Shown here piece after piece: positions 40,886-49,160 of a stretch of DNA of 64,000 nt. The notes under the pieces are model-generated. The model ran no database searches. It was not told the DNA's origin and saw only the letters and a list, made by a program, of their open reading frames with translations. A program made the position numbers and the translations under genes. Source of the stretch: Spirochaetales bacterium Spiro_02 (lineage in GTDB: Bacteria > Spirochaetota > Spirochaetia > Sphaerochaetales > Sphaerochaetaceae); NCBI GenBank assembly GCA_001604275.1, contig LVBD01000068.1:47945-111944 (forward strand), in the 5' to 3' direction. The first letter of the stretch is position 1. Each line of letters starts with the position of its first letter.

Positions 40886-42267
40886 TTGTTCCCCTGTAGT
40901 TCGGAAATCACCCTCGCGATATGTTTTGCCATGATGGAAAGCTGTTCCTTCGTATTCTGGCTCGGATCGTCCAGTACGGCCTCCAGCAGGCGCGCAAGAA
41001 TGACTCCCATTCTTTGGTCAGCCGGAATTCCGAGAGACAGAAGATCATTGCCGTTGATCGCTAGATCTTTCACGGTCAGCGCATCACGATTCTTCAATAT
41101 CCGTTCAATACGATCCTGCAGTTCCTGAAGCGTCGAGAAATCGCACCGACCGCAGATTGCTTTCTGATCCGCAAGCCGTAGCAGGAACAGGTTTCCCAAC
41201 GCATCCTCCCCGACACGGGCGATGAATCTCCTCACGGCGCCGTCGGACCAATCCGATGTATAGTGGAACATGTGGTTCCTGATCAGATTCAAAATACGAT
41301 CGCGTTCGCTGTTTGAGAATTTCAAGCGATCAAGGATGTCCTTCGCTTGCTTTTCCGAGACGAACTCATGCTTGTAGAACGTGAAGTCGCCGTTTTCGTC
41401 CTCATGCCGTACGGAAGGTTTCCCGATATCATGCAGCAATGCCGCGATGCGGACTTCCAGAGGCGCATCGAGGTCGGCCGCAGCCTGGCAGGCGTAAAAT
41501 CCATGGGTGAGCACGTCATATCGATGCATCCCTTTCTGTTCGACCCGATCTCCCGCCTCGACTTCCGGAAGCAGCACTTGCAGGATGCCGGAGGCGTGGA
41601 GGAGCTCAAATCCATGGAGCGGGTGCTTGCAGGAGAGCATCTTGACCAGTTCGTCTCGTACTCGCTCCCCGGATACATGACGGAGTGTGGGAGCAAGTTC
41701 CCGCATCGCTTCATAGGTGGCTGTATCGATCTCAAAATCGAGTTTCGTCGCGAAACGACATGCCCGAAGTATTCTCAGCGCATCCTCAGCGAACCGTTGG
41801 CGGGGATCTCCTATGGCACGGATCACCTTCCTGCCTAAATCGCCGATACCATTGTGTCTGTCGATGATCTGGCCTGTCAGTGCGTCAGCGGCAATCGCAT
41901 TGATCGTGAAATCACGCCGCTTCAGGTCCTCTTCCAGATTCCTGACGAACCGCACCGACTGCGGATGCCTGTGGTCTTGATACTCGTCTTCGATCCTGAA
42001 AGTGGTCACCTCATACCTGGCGCCTTTGTATAGCACTGTCACGGTTCCATGCTTGATTCCTGTCGGAATCACCTTCCGAAACATCGCCATGACTTCTTCG
42101 GGCTTCGCATCTGTCGTGAAATCGTAATCGTCGTTGGGAATTCCAAGAAGCCAGTCCCTGACAGCACCTCCCACGACATACAGGCTATGCCCCGTATTGT
42201 CGAATCTGTCCGCGAATTCCCGGATCGTGGAGTCTAAAGGGAAGTGGGCTTGCTTCAAAGATTTCAT
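40882..42267 (-). CDS. cca: CCA-adding enzyme / tRNA nucleotidyltransferase with HD domain
   Basis: A 461-residue class II nucleotidyltransferase. The active site is GGAVRDWLLG with DDYDF (metal-binding Asp pair), followed by RRDFTINAIA, the ERVRDEL helix and RILRACRF. An HD phosphohydrolase-type part (LLHDIGK) lies in the C-terminal half. None of the four tRNAs here encodes CCA, so this enzyme is needed. The ATG has no ribosome site and sits about three bases after the predicted start of transcription. A second family member is at 61.4 kb; this HD-bearing one is the better CCA-adding candidate. Confidence 0.87.
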   Translation of the reverse strand: MKSLKQAHFPLDSTIREFADRFDNTGHSLYVVGGAVRDWLLGIPNDDYDFTTDAKPEEVMAMFRKVIPTGIKHGTVTVLYKGARYEVTTFRIEDEYQDHRHPQSVRFVRNLEEDLKRRDFTINAIAADALTGQIIDRHNGIGDLGRKVIRAIGDPRQRFAEDALRILRACRFATKLDFEIDTATYEAMRELAPTLRHVSGERVRDELVKMLSCKHPLHGFELLHASGILQVLLPEVEAGDRVEQKGMHRYDVLTHGFYACQAAADLDAPLEVRIAALLHDIGKPSVRHEDENGDFTFYKHEFVSEKQAKDILDRLKFSNSERDRILNLIRNHMFHYTSDWSDGAVRRFIARVGEDALGNLFLLRLADQKAICGRCDFSTLQELQDRIERILKNRDALTVKDLAINGNDLLSLGIPADQRMGVILARLLEAVLDDPSQNTKEQLSIMAKHIARVISELQGNN

Positions 42268-42276
42268 CACAGGAGA

Positions 42277-42305
42277 AAACTAGCCGACAGACCGGCGCAT
42301 GTCAA
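42277..42305 (-). promoter_or_regulatory. cca: cca promoter
   Basis: Minus-strand -35 TTGACA (42300-42305) and a weak -10 TAGTTT (42277-42282), spacer 17. Transcription would begin near 42270, at the start codon (42267), so the mRNA would have almost no leader. Confidence 0.45.
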
Positions 42306-42360
42306 GGTGGACATCGCGATGATCGAGTGTGTTCGATCGGACAATTTCACAACGACTAGG

Positions 42361-42389
42361 TTGAATAGCTGCGGGTTTCTGACTATTAT
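42361..42389 (+). promoter_or_regulatory. ileS: ileS promoter
   Basis: -35 TTGAAT (42361-42366) and -10 TATTAT (42384-42389), spacer 17. The leader of about 78 bases contains two copies of GGAGGCGCT, but I see no T-box or other riboswitch fold. Confidence 0.65.
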
Positions 42390-42473
42390 ATGGTAATGTT
42401 TTTGAAACTTTCGGCACGGTAGGAGGCGCTCATGGAGGCGCTTTTCCGTGATACGGTCAATACAGGAGCCACT

Positions 42474-45400
42474 ATGTTTCGTCCAGTGAATGCAAAAGCG
42501 GATTTTCCGCAGATGGAAGAGAATGTCCTGAAGTTCTGGAACGAACAGGATATCTTCAACAAATCGATCGAGAGTCGGCCTGCGGACAATGAGTATTCGT
42601 TCTATGATGGTCCTCCGTTCGCGACGGGACTGCCTCATTTCGGGCATCTGACGGCCGGAACGATCAAAGATGTCATTCCACGGTATCAGACAATGAAAGG
42701 CAAGCGTGTCCAGCGGGGATTCGGCTGGGATTGCCATGGTCTTCCTGTAGAGTTCGAGATCGAGAAGAAGCTCGGGGTTTCCGGATATTCGGCTATCGTG
42801 GACTATGGTGTGGCCAAATTCAACGATGCATGCAAAGCCATCGTGCTGCGCTATACGAATGAATGGAAGCATACCGTCAACAGGATGGGAAGATGGGTGG
42901 ATTTTGACCACGGGTATCGTACCATGGATCCCGATTACATGGAGTCGATCTGGTGGGTTTTCAAGAGTCTGTATGAAAAAGGTCTGGTATATGAAGGATA
43001 CAACATCCTCCCGTATAGTCCTGCGCTCGCATCTCCGCTTTCCAACTTCGAGGTCAACCTCGGTGGATATCGGGATGTCATCGACCAGGCCGTAACGGTG
43101 CGGTTCAAGGTCGACGGTCAGAAAGATACCTATTTCCTTGCCTGGACCACGACACCATGGACGCTTCCCAGCAACCTCGCTCTTGCGTTGGGACCGGATA
43201 TCGATTATGTGAAGGTTCGTGACATAGAGTCGGGTGATTTCTACATCCTGGGCAAGGCGCGTCTCGGCCATTACTACAAGGATCCGTCGCAATACGAGAT
43301 CGTAGCGGAATACAAGGGGAGGGAGCTCAAAGGAATGACGTATGAACCGTTGTTCCCGTATTTCGCTCATCTCAAGGAAAAAGGCGCTTTCGTCACGGTT
43401 CTCGGTGACTATGTCACGACCGAGGATGGATGCGGGATCGTCCATACCGCGCCAGGTTTCGGAGAAGAGGACTATCAGGTTCTCAAAGGAACCGGGATTC
43501 CCGTTGTCTGCCCTGTGGATTTGGAATGCAGGTTCACCGACGAAGTGCCTGATTGGAAAGGTGTATTCGTCAAGGATGCCGACAAGGATATCATTGCCTG
43601 GCTGAAAGCCCACGGAAAGTTGATCAAGCGGGAAAACTTTTTACACAGCTATCCGTTCTGCTATCGAACGAAAAAGCCATTGATCTATCGAGCTCTCAGT
43701 TGCTGGTTCGTCGATGTACCGGCCATCCGCGACAGAATGCTCGAAGCGAATGAGAAAATCATGTGGATGCCCGACCATCTGAAGTATGGTCGTTTCGGCA
43801 AGTGGCTGGAAGGCGCCCGTGAATGGGCGATCAGTCGCAACAGATTCTGGGGGAACCCGATTCCAATCTGGAAATGCGATGGCAGCGATCATATCGAGGT
43901 CATCGGAAGCAGGAAGGAACTCCAGGAAAAGAGCGGAGTGTGGGTAGAGGACCTGCACAAGCAATATGTCGATGAGATCACATGGCCGAGTCCGGACGGA
44001 AAGGGGATGATGCGAAGGATTCCCGACGTCATGGACTGCTGGTTCGAATCAGGATCGATGCCGTATGCTCAGCACCACTATCCGTTCGAGAACAAGGATC
44101 GGTTCGAGCAGATATTCCCCGCCGATTTCATCTGCGAGGGACTTGACCAGACCCGAGGATGGTTCTATACGCTGACCGTTATCGCCGCAGCGCTGTTCGA
44201 CCAGCCTGCGTTCCTCCATTGCATCACCAACGGAATCATCCTGACAGCCGACGGCAAGAAGATGTCCAAGAGCGAACGCAACTTCACCGATCCCATGGAT
44301 GTCGTGAACCAGTATGGCGCCGATGCGTTGCGCTTCGCGCTGATGAATAGCGCAGCTGTTCGCGCCGAAGACATGAAGTTCAGCGAAGATTTGGTCAAGG
44401 ATGTCCTGAAGTCCCTGATCATTCCGCTTTGGAACGCATACTCGTTCTTCGTCACCTATGCGAATATCGATGGTTATGAACCGTCGACGACACCCTATGG
44501 CCAGCTGACCAATCCGCTTGACAGATGGATCGTCTCAAGCGCCGAGGGGATGGTAAAGGATGTGACCGCATACTTCGATGCCTACGATATCCAGAAAGCT
44601 TGCGGTACGATCGTCACGTTCGTGGATGATCTGAACAACTGGTATATCCGTCGTTCCAGACGGCGTTTCTGGAGAAGCGAGAACGACCAGGACAAGAAGG
44701 CCGCCTATGATACGCTGTATTCCGTTCTCATGACATTCATCAAGGTCGCGGCACCGGTCGTGCCGTTCATTACGGAGGAGATATACCAGAATCTCAAGAC
44801 AGAGGAAATGCCGCAGAGCGTGCATCTCTGCGACTATCCGGTCTACGACGAAGCAAAGCGGGACTATGGACTAGAGAAGCAGATGGCCCTGACGATGAAA
44901 GCGATCGCGATGGGTCGTGCGTTGCGTAGTTCTAACAACTTGAAGATCAGACAACCGCTTCAGAAACTGTTCCTGGTCGATAGGGATGCCGACGATAGGG
45001 CGATCCTCGGCGAAATGAAGGAGATCGTCGCAGAAGAGCTGAACGTCAAGGAAGTGCATATCCAGGCCGATGAAACCGGACTTGTGGAGTATTCGGCGAA
45101 AGCGAATTTCAAGGTCCTCGGCTCTCAGCTCGGAAAGGACATGAAGGAAGTCGCAGCGCTCATTCAGCAACTGCCGGGAGCTGAGATCGCCGGAATTCTT
45201 GACGGACATGCTGTCGAACTACGGTACGGCAACGGTACCATCAGGATTTCCGAAAATGATATCGTCATCCAGCGTAGCGAAGCCGACAATGTGAAGGTTG
45301 TGAACGATGGAGCCCTTACCGTTGGATTCGATACCGAGGTGACCGAAGCATTGCTGTACGAAGGTATCGCAAGGGACATCGTGCGCTCAATTCAGAATCT

Positions 45401-45611
45401 CCGGAAGGAGAGCGGCTTTGATGTTTCGGACAGAATCCGGTTGACGATCAGTGGCGACGAAGTTGTCCGCAAAGTGTTCGAATCGTTCGGAGAGTATATC
45501 AAGGGTGAAACACTAGCGGACGTCGCCGTCTTCGACGAACATCTGGAATGCGACAACGAAGCTGTCGACTGCGGTGATCACTCTGTATTGCTTGATGTGG
45601 AGAGGCTATAG
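42474..45611 (+). CDS. ileS: Isoleucyl-tRNA synthetase, eukaryote-like type
   Basis: A 1045-residue class I synthetase that charges tRNA-Ile and edits valine. The HIGH motif reads PHFGHL (near residue 58), and the second motif is KMSKSERNF, the form typical of the eukaryotic/type 2 IleRS rather than KMSKSLGN. The CP1 editing domain lies between. No C-terminal zinc finger is seen. Type 2 enzymes are usually insensitive to mupirocin, known for the family and not tested here. ATG 42474 is chosen over an upstream ATG because GGAG lies five bases before it. A lipoprotein gene starts on the base after the stop. Confidence 0.96.
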   Translation: MFRPVNAKADFPQMEENVLKFWNEQDIFNKSIESRPADNEYSFYDGPPFATGLPHFGHLTAGTIKDVIPRYQTMKGKRVQRGFGWDCHGLPVEFEIEKKLGVSGYSAIVDYGVAKFNDACKAIVLRYTNEWKHTVNRMGRWVDFDHGYRTMDPDYMESIWWVFKSLYEKGLVYEGYNILPYSPALASPLSNFEVNLGGYRDVIDQAVTVRFKVDGQKDTYFLAWTTTPWTLPSNLALALGPDIDYVKVRDIESGDFYILGKARLGHYYKDPSQYEIVAEYKGRELKGMTYEPLFPYFAHLKEKGAFVTVLGDYVTTEDGCGIVHTAPGFGEEDYQVLKGTGIPVVCPVDLECRFTDEVPDWKGVFVKDADKDIIAWLKAHGKLIKRENFLHSYPFCYRTKKPLIYRALSCWFVDVPAIRDRMLEANEKIMWMPDHLKYGRFGKWLEGAREWAISRNRFWGNPIPIWKCDGSDHIEVIGSRKELQEKSGVWVEDLHKQYVDEITWPSPDGKGMMRRIPDVMDCWFESGSMPYAQHHYPFENKDRFEQIFPADFICEGLDQTRGWFYTLTVIAAALFDQPAFLHCITNGIILTADGKKMSKSERNFTDPMDVVNQYGADALRFALMNSAAVRAEDMKFSEDLVKDVLKSLIIPLWNAYSFFVTYANIDGYEPSTTPYGQLTNPLDRWIVSSAEGMVKDVTAYFDAYDIQKACGTIVTFVDDLNNWYIRRSRRRFWRSENDQDKKAAYDTLYSVLMTFIKVAAPVVPFITEEIYQNLKTEEMPQSVHLCDYPVYDEAKRDYGLEKQMALTMKAIAMGRALRSSNNLKIRQPLQKLFLVDRDADDRAILGEMKEIVAEELNVKEVHIQADETGLVEYSAKANFKVLGSQLGKDMKEVAALIQQLPGAEIAGILDGHAVELRYGNGTIRISENDIVIQRSEADNVKVVNDGALTVGFDTEVTEALLYEGIARDIVRSIQNLRKESGFDVSDRIRLTISGDEVVRKVFESFGEYIKGETLADVAVFDEHLECDNEAVDCGDHSVLLDVERL

Positions 45612-46592
45612 ATGCAACATTCGGAACGGACACGTCGGAATCGTGCAGTCCTGAGCGTCAAAACGGCGATTCTTCTTGGACTCGTCGTTTTGAACGCTAC
45701 AAGTTGCGTTCATCGCAGTCCTTTCGTTTCTATTGAAGAAACATATTTCCAGGCGATGGGAGACCCTTCCGAGTTCGTTTTGACTGTCGATATGAAGCAA
45801 GCCGCTCCGTTATATGGCGATGCGCTCGATGCGTTGCCCGATAGTGTGGCATCCTTGCTCGAAAAAGCCGACCGCATCTCCATTGCGATGGACAGCAAGC
45901 TCGATTCAGCCGATTCCGATCCCATGGAAGCGCCGTATCCGGCCGATCTGTCGTCTTTCGATGTCTACGGCGGAATCGAGGGGGATTTTTCGAAGTTCCT
46001 CATCAATACCGCCATGATGTATTCGAAAGACTTCACGACAGAATATCTGGATGACGTGAAGTATTTCACCAATACCGACGGCACGCTGTCGATCGGACTG
46101 CCGAAGAACGGATTGATCGTCTTCTCGACTACGGATTGGCGGACTGCATACGACAGGACATGGGCAGAACGACAGCTGAAGATTCCTTCGCTCATCGCAA
46201 AAAAGATGGCTGACGCTGCGTTCGGCATGTATGTCGTTTCACCGAGAACGATGCTCAGCCTGGGTTTCGATATTCCGATCACCGTTGTGCTCCAGATGTC
46301 CGAGACACTGATTCTTGTTTCATATGACGGACAGGGAAATCCTGTTCTCGATGCAAGCATCAGAATGAAATCTGATAAACTTGCGAATTCGCTCGCCTTG
46401 CTGATACGCTCGCAATACGTAGCCCAGCTGAGGCGGGATGGGACGAAGTTCATTGCATCGGAACTGAAAAATCTGTTTGTAACGAACGGTGAATACTTCG
46501 TCATTGATTCTATGCCGTTGACCACGGCTCAGATGACCGGGATCACGACATCTTTCAACAGTGTGATACATAATTTTGGAGGCGTCAGATAA
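45612..46592 (+). CDS. Unknown lipoprotein, 326 aa
   Basis: I do not recognise this protein. A basic N-terminus and a hydrophobic segment (about residues 14-31) end in ATSC, a relaxed spirochaete-type lipobox with Cys32 as the lipidation site. The remaining 295 residues are soluble and mostly alpha/beta without repeats or catalytic motifs. It should be tethered to a membrane outside the cytoplasm. It begins directly after the ileS stop and is followed by the FmdB-like gene, so it is probably expressed with ileS. Confidence 0.75.
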   Translation: MQHSERTRRNRAVLSVKTAILLGLVVLNATSCVHRSPFVSIEETYFQAMGDPSEFVLTVDMKQAAPLYGDALDALPDSVASLLEKADRISIAMDSKLDSADSDPMEAPYPADLSSFDVYGGIEGDFSKFLINTAMMYSKDFTTEYLDDVKYFTNTDGTLSIGLPKNGLIVFSTTDWRTAYDRTWAERQLKIPSLIAKKMADAAFGMYVVSPRTMLSLGFDIPITVVLQMSETLILVSYDGQGNPVLDASIRMKSDKLANSLALLIRSQYVAQLRRDGTKFIASELKNLFVTNGEYFVIDSMPLTTAQMTGITTSFNSVIHNFGGVR

Positions 46593-46593
46593 T

Positions 46594-46821
46594 ATGCCGG
46601 TATATGAATATGAATGCGATGTCTGTCATCATCATTTTGAAGTGAACCTTGGGTTCAACGATCCGAGACCTACCAGATGCCCTGATTGTCAGAGCAACGC
46701 TCTGCATCGTGTGTATGGTTGCTCAGGCGTGATCTTCAAGGGGAAGGGCTTCTATTGCACCGACAAGGGAGCCGACGGTTGCGGATGCAGCTGCGGTTCC
46801 TGTTCGCACGACCACCACTAA
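46594..46821 (+). CDS. FmdB-type zinc ribbon protein with Cys/His tail
   Basis: A 75-residue protein. The first 45 residues are the FmdB/CxxC zinc ribbon (MPVYEYECDVC, then CPDC), followed by GVIFKGKGFYCTD as in the family. The end is unusual: CGCSCGSCSHDHH packs four Cys and three His, which could bind a second metal. The family name comes from a regulatory protein of Methylophilus, but the role in most bacteria is unknown. GGAGG precedes ATG 46594 by 11 bases. Confidence 0.82.
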   Translation: MPVYEYECDVCHHHFEVNLGFNDPRPTRCPDCQSNALHRVYGCSGVIFKGKGFYCTDKGADGCGCSCGSCSHDHH

Positions 46822-46839
46822 CGATCGGAGAGTCATTTG

Positions 46840-47832
46840 ATGGAAGAAAACAAGAAACGTATCCTGACTGGAGACAGAACGACGGGCAGACTGCATCTCG
46901 GCCACTATGTCGGAAGCCTGAAGACACGCGTTGAACTACAGGACGAATATGATACGTTCATCCTGCTTGCCGACGTGCAGGCGCTTACCACGCATTTCAA
47001 TAATCCGGAACTGATCAACGACAGCATCTACCAGGTAGCCATGGATAATCTTGCGGTCGGGCTTGATCCGCGGAAAGTGACATTCGTCCAGCAATCCCAG
47101 ATTGCGTCGATCGCAGAGCTGACGATATTCTACTCGATGATCGTCACGGTCAATCAGCTACGGCACAATCCAACGATCAAGACCGAAGCGAAAAACTATG
47201 GGTATTCCGACTTGACCTATGGCTTTCTGGGATATCCGGTAAGCCAGACAGCGGACATCACGTTCTGCAACGCCGATCTTGTACCGGTCGGCGAGGATCA
47301 GGTTCCGCACATCGAACTGTCTAGGAAGATCGTGAGAAAATTCAACGATCTATATGGCACATCGATCACTGAGCCGGAAGCGAAGCTGAGCAATGTCGGT
47401 AGACTCTGCGGCCTGGACGGCAACGCCAAGATGGGAAAAAGTATGGGAAATGCCATCTATCTGTCCGATCCTGCTGAAGTTCTGACGCAGAAAGTGATGA
47501 ATGCGGTTACCGATACGAACCGTATCAGCATCAAGATCCCGGGCAATCCCGACGTATGCACAGTATATACCTACCACAAGGTTTTCAATCCTGAGGAATC
47601 GGACAATATCTGCAGCATGTGCAAGAACGCCCAGATCGGGTGCGTGGCGTGCAAGAAATTGCTGGCCAAGAAAATGAACTCGATTTTCGAACCGATCCGC
47701 GAACGCCGTCACTATTATGAAGAACATCGCGATGAAGTGAGGGCTCTGATCGTTGCTGGGTCGGAGAAGGCGAACGGAATCGGAGATGATAACCTCGCGT
47801 TGATCAAGGAAAAGATGCACGTCACGATTTGA
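46840..47832 (+). CDS. trpS: Tryptophanyl-tRNA synthetase with probable Fe-S cluster motif
   Basis: A 330-residue class I synthetase. HIGH appears as TGRLHLGHY (near 18) and KMSKS as AKMGKS (near 200). The C-terminal half has C240-x20-C261-x6-C268-x2-C271 plus an extra C258. This closely matches the 4Fe-4S motif C-x22-C-x6-C-x2-C known in Thermotoga maritima TrpRS, where the cluster sits near the anticodon-binding region. A cluster here is inferred. ATG 46840 has GGAGAG upstream; a TTG one codon earlier is the alternative start. Confidence 0.95.
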   Translation: MEENKKRILTGDRTTGRLHLGHYVGSLKTRVELQDEYDTFILLADVQALTTHFNNPELINDSIYQVAMDNLAVGLDPRKVTFVQQSQIASIAELTIFYSMIVTVNQLRHNPTIKTEAKNYGYSDLTYGFLGYPVSQTADITFCNADLVPVGEDQVPHIELSRKIVRKFNDLYGTSITEPEAKLSNVGRLCGLDGNAKMGKSMGNAIYLSDPAEVLTQKVMNAVTDTNRISIKIPGNPDVCTVYTYHKVFNPEESDNICSMCKNAQIGCVACKKLLAKKMNSIFEPIRERRHYYEEHRDEVRALIVAGSEKANGIGDDNLALIKEKMHVTI

Positions 47833-47863
47833 GTGAGAACAGACATCAGAAGCAAGCCTCGAT

Positions 47864-49141
47864 TTACCCGGAACTTTCCGCTTGTACCTTCTGCAGTTCT
47901 TCGCGTGCGACTGCAAGCATCAGTTTAATACGGTTTTCCTGATTGACATGGGTCGCCGAAGGATCGTAGTCGATCGGGACGATGTTCGCGTGGGGGACTT
48001 TTTCCTTGATCTTGCGGATCATTCCTTTTCCGCAGATATGGTTCGGAAGACATCCGAACGGTTGCGTGCAAACAATGTTTGCATAGCCGTTCTCGGCCAG
48101 TTCGAGCATTTCCGCGGTCAACAGCCAACCTTCACCCATCTTGCATCCATAGCCGATCACTCCGTCGTCAAGAGCCTTTGTCTGCGTATACGGCGCAGGA
48201 GGCAAGAATTGTGGGAACCTCTTGACCGCATCAATCGACATGCCTTCGACTTTTTTCAGCAATTTCATGACCAGTTTCGTTCCGATAGTCGTCCAGAACC
48301 GACCGCCGTATATGGCACGGTCCGTCTCAGAATTGTCGCAACCATACATAATGAACCCCAGGATACCCGGCAGCATGACTTCACAGTCTTCGTCAGCGAG
48401 CAGCTGTTCGAGATTGTTGTTGCCGAGGCTTGCGTATTTCATATATATTTCACCGACGATCCCGACCTTGACCTTCGGTACATGTTTGATTTCGATCCGG
48501 GCGAACGACTCGACGATAGCGGCGAGATTCCTCCGCATGGCGGGGAAACTCCAGCCTCGGCCACGTTTGAACTGCGCGGACAGAGTTTCGATCCAACGCT
48601 CCACCAGAGCGTCGGCGCTTCCTGCATCGACTTCGTATGGCCTGACCTGATTCTTCAGCAACATCAGGAGGTCGCCATATATCAGTCCTGCGAACGCCTG
48701 AAGCAACATCGGAACTGTCAGCTTGAAACCGGGATTGCGTTCCAAGCCCTTCAGGTTCAGAGAAATGACCGGAATCTGTTCATACCCGGCTCGTTGGAGC
48801 GCTTTGCGTAACAGAAAGATATAGTTCGACGCTCTGCATCCTCCTCCGGTCTGGGAAATGACCAAAGCAGTTTTGTCCGGATCATAGAGTCCGCTGTTGA
48901 GCGCATCGATCATCTGCCCGATCACCAGCAGGGCGGGGTAGCACATGTCGTTATGGACATATTTCAATCCTTCCTGAACGACCTGGGGGCCATTGTTTTC
49001 AAGCAATACCGCCCGATATCCATGATTTGTGAATACATTCTTGATGAGATTGAAATGAATCGGGGCCATGTTCGGAATCAGAATGGTGTAATCCTTCTTC
49101 ATCGCTTTTGTGAATTCGACTCTTCCGTGTTTGTTTTCCAT
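47864..49141 (-). CDS. 2-hydroxyacyl-CoA dehydratase-like (HgdB/double-cubane type) Fe-S protein
   Basis: A 425-residue protein of the HgdB/FldB-type superfamily. Cysteines expected to hold Fe-S clusters stand in DMCYPA, TGGGCRAS, YGCKMGEG, CTQPFGC and PNHICGKG. In double-cubane proteins and hydroxyacyl-CoA dehydratases such a subunit performs ATP-driven low-potential reductions after being charged by an activase. It follows the 975-residue activase gene after 19 bases and has GGGGAGA before the ATG. The substrate is unknown, and no acyl-CoA fermentation genes are nearby. Confidence 0.8.
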   Translation of the reverse strand: MENKHGRVEFTKAMKKDYTILIPNMAPIHFNLIKNVFTNHGYRAVLLENNGPQVVQEGLKYVHNDMCYPALLVIGQMIDALNSGLYDPDKTALVISQTGGGCRASNYIFLLRKALQRAGYEQIPVISLNLKGLERNPGFKLTVPMLLQAFAGLIYGDLLMLLKNQVRPYEVDAGSADALVERWIETLSAQFKRGRGWSFPAMRRNLAAIVESFARIEIKHVPKVKVGIVGEIYMKYASLGNNNLEQLLADEDCEVMLPGILGFIMYGCDNSETDRAIYGGRFWTTIGTKLVMKLLKKVEGMSIDAVKRFPQFLPPAPYTQTKALDDGVIGYGCKMGEGWLLTAEMLELAENGYANIVCTQPFGCLPNHICGKGMIRKIKEKVPHANIVPIDYDPSATHVNQENRIKLMLAVAREELQKVQAESSG

Positions 49142-49160
49142 CCGAGAAATCTCCCCTGAT

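Noticed and set aside
42390..42473. T-box riboswitch before ileS
   Set aside because: The leader is too short and has no T-box sequence or terminator/antiterminator pair; only a repeated GGAGGCGCT is present.
42267..43613. 448-codon open frame antisense to ileS
   Set aside because: It opposes the conserved catalytic domain of ileS and runs through the ileS promoter; no sign of a real protein.
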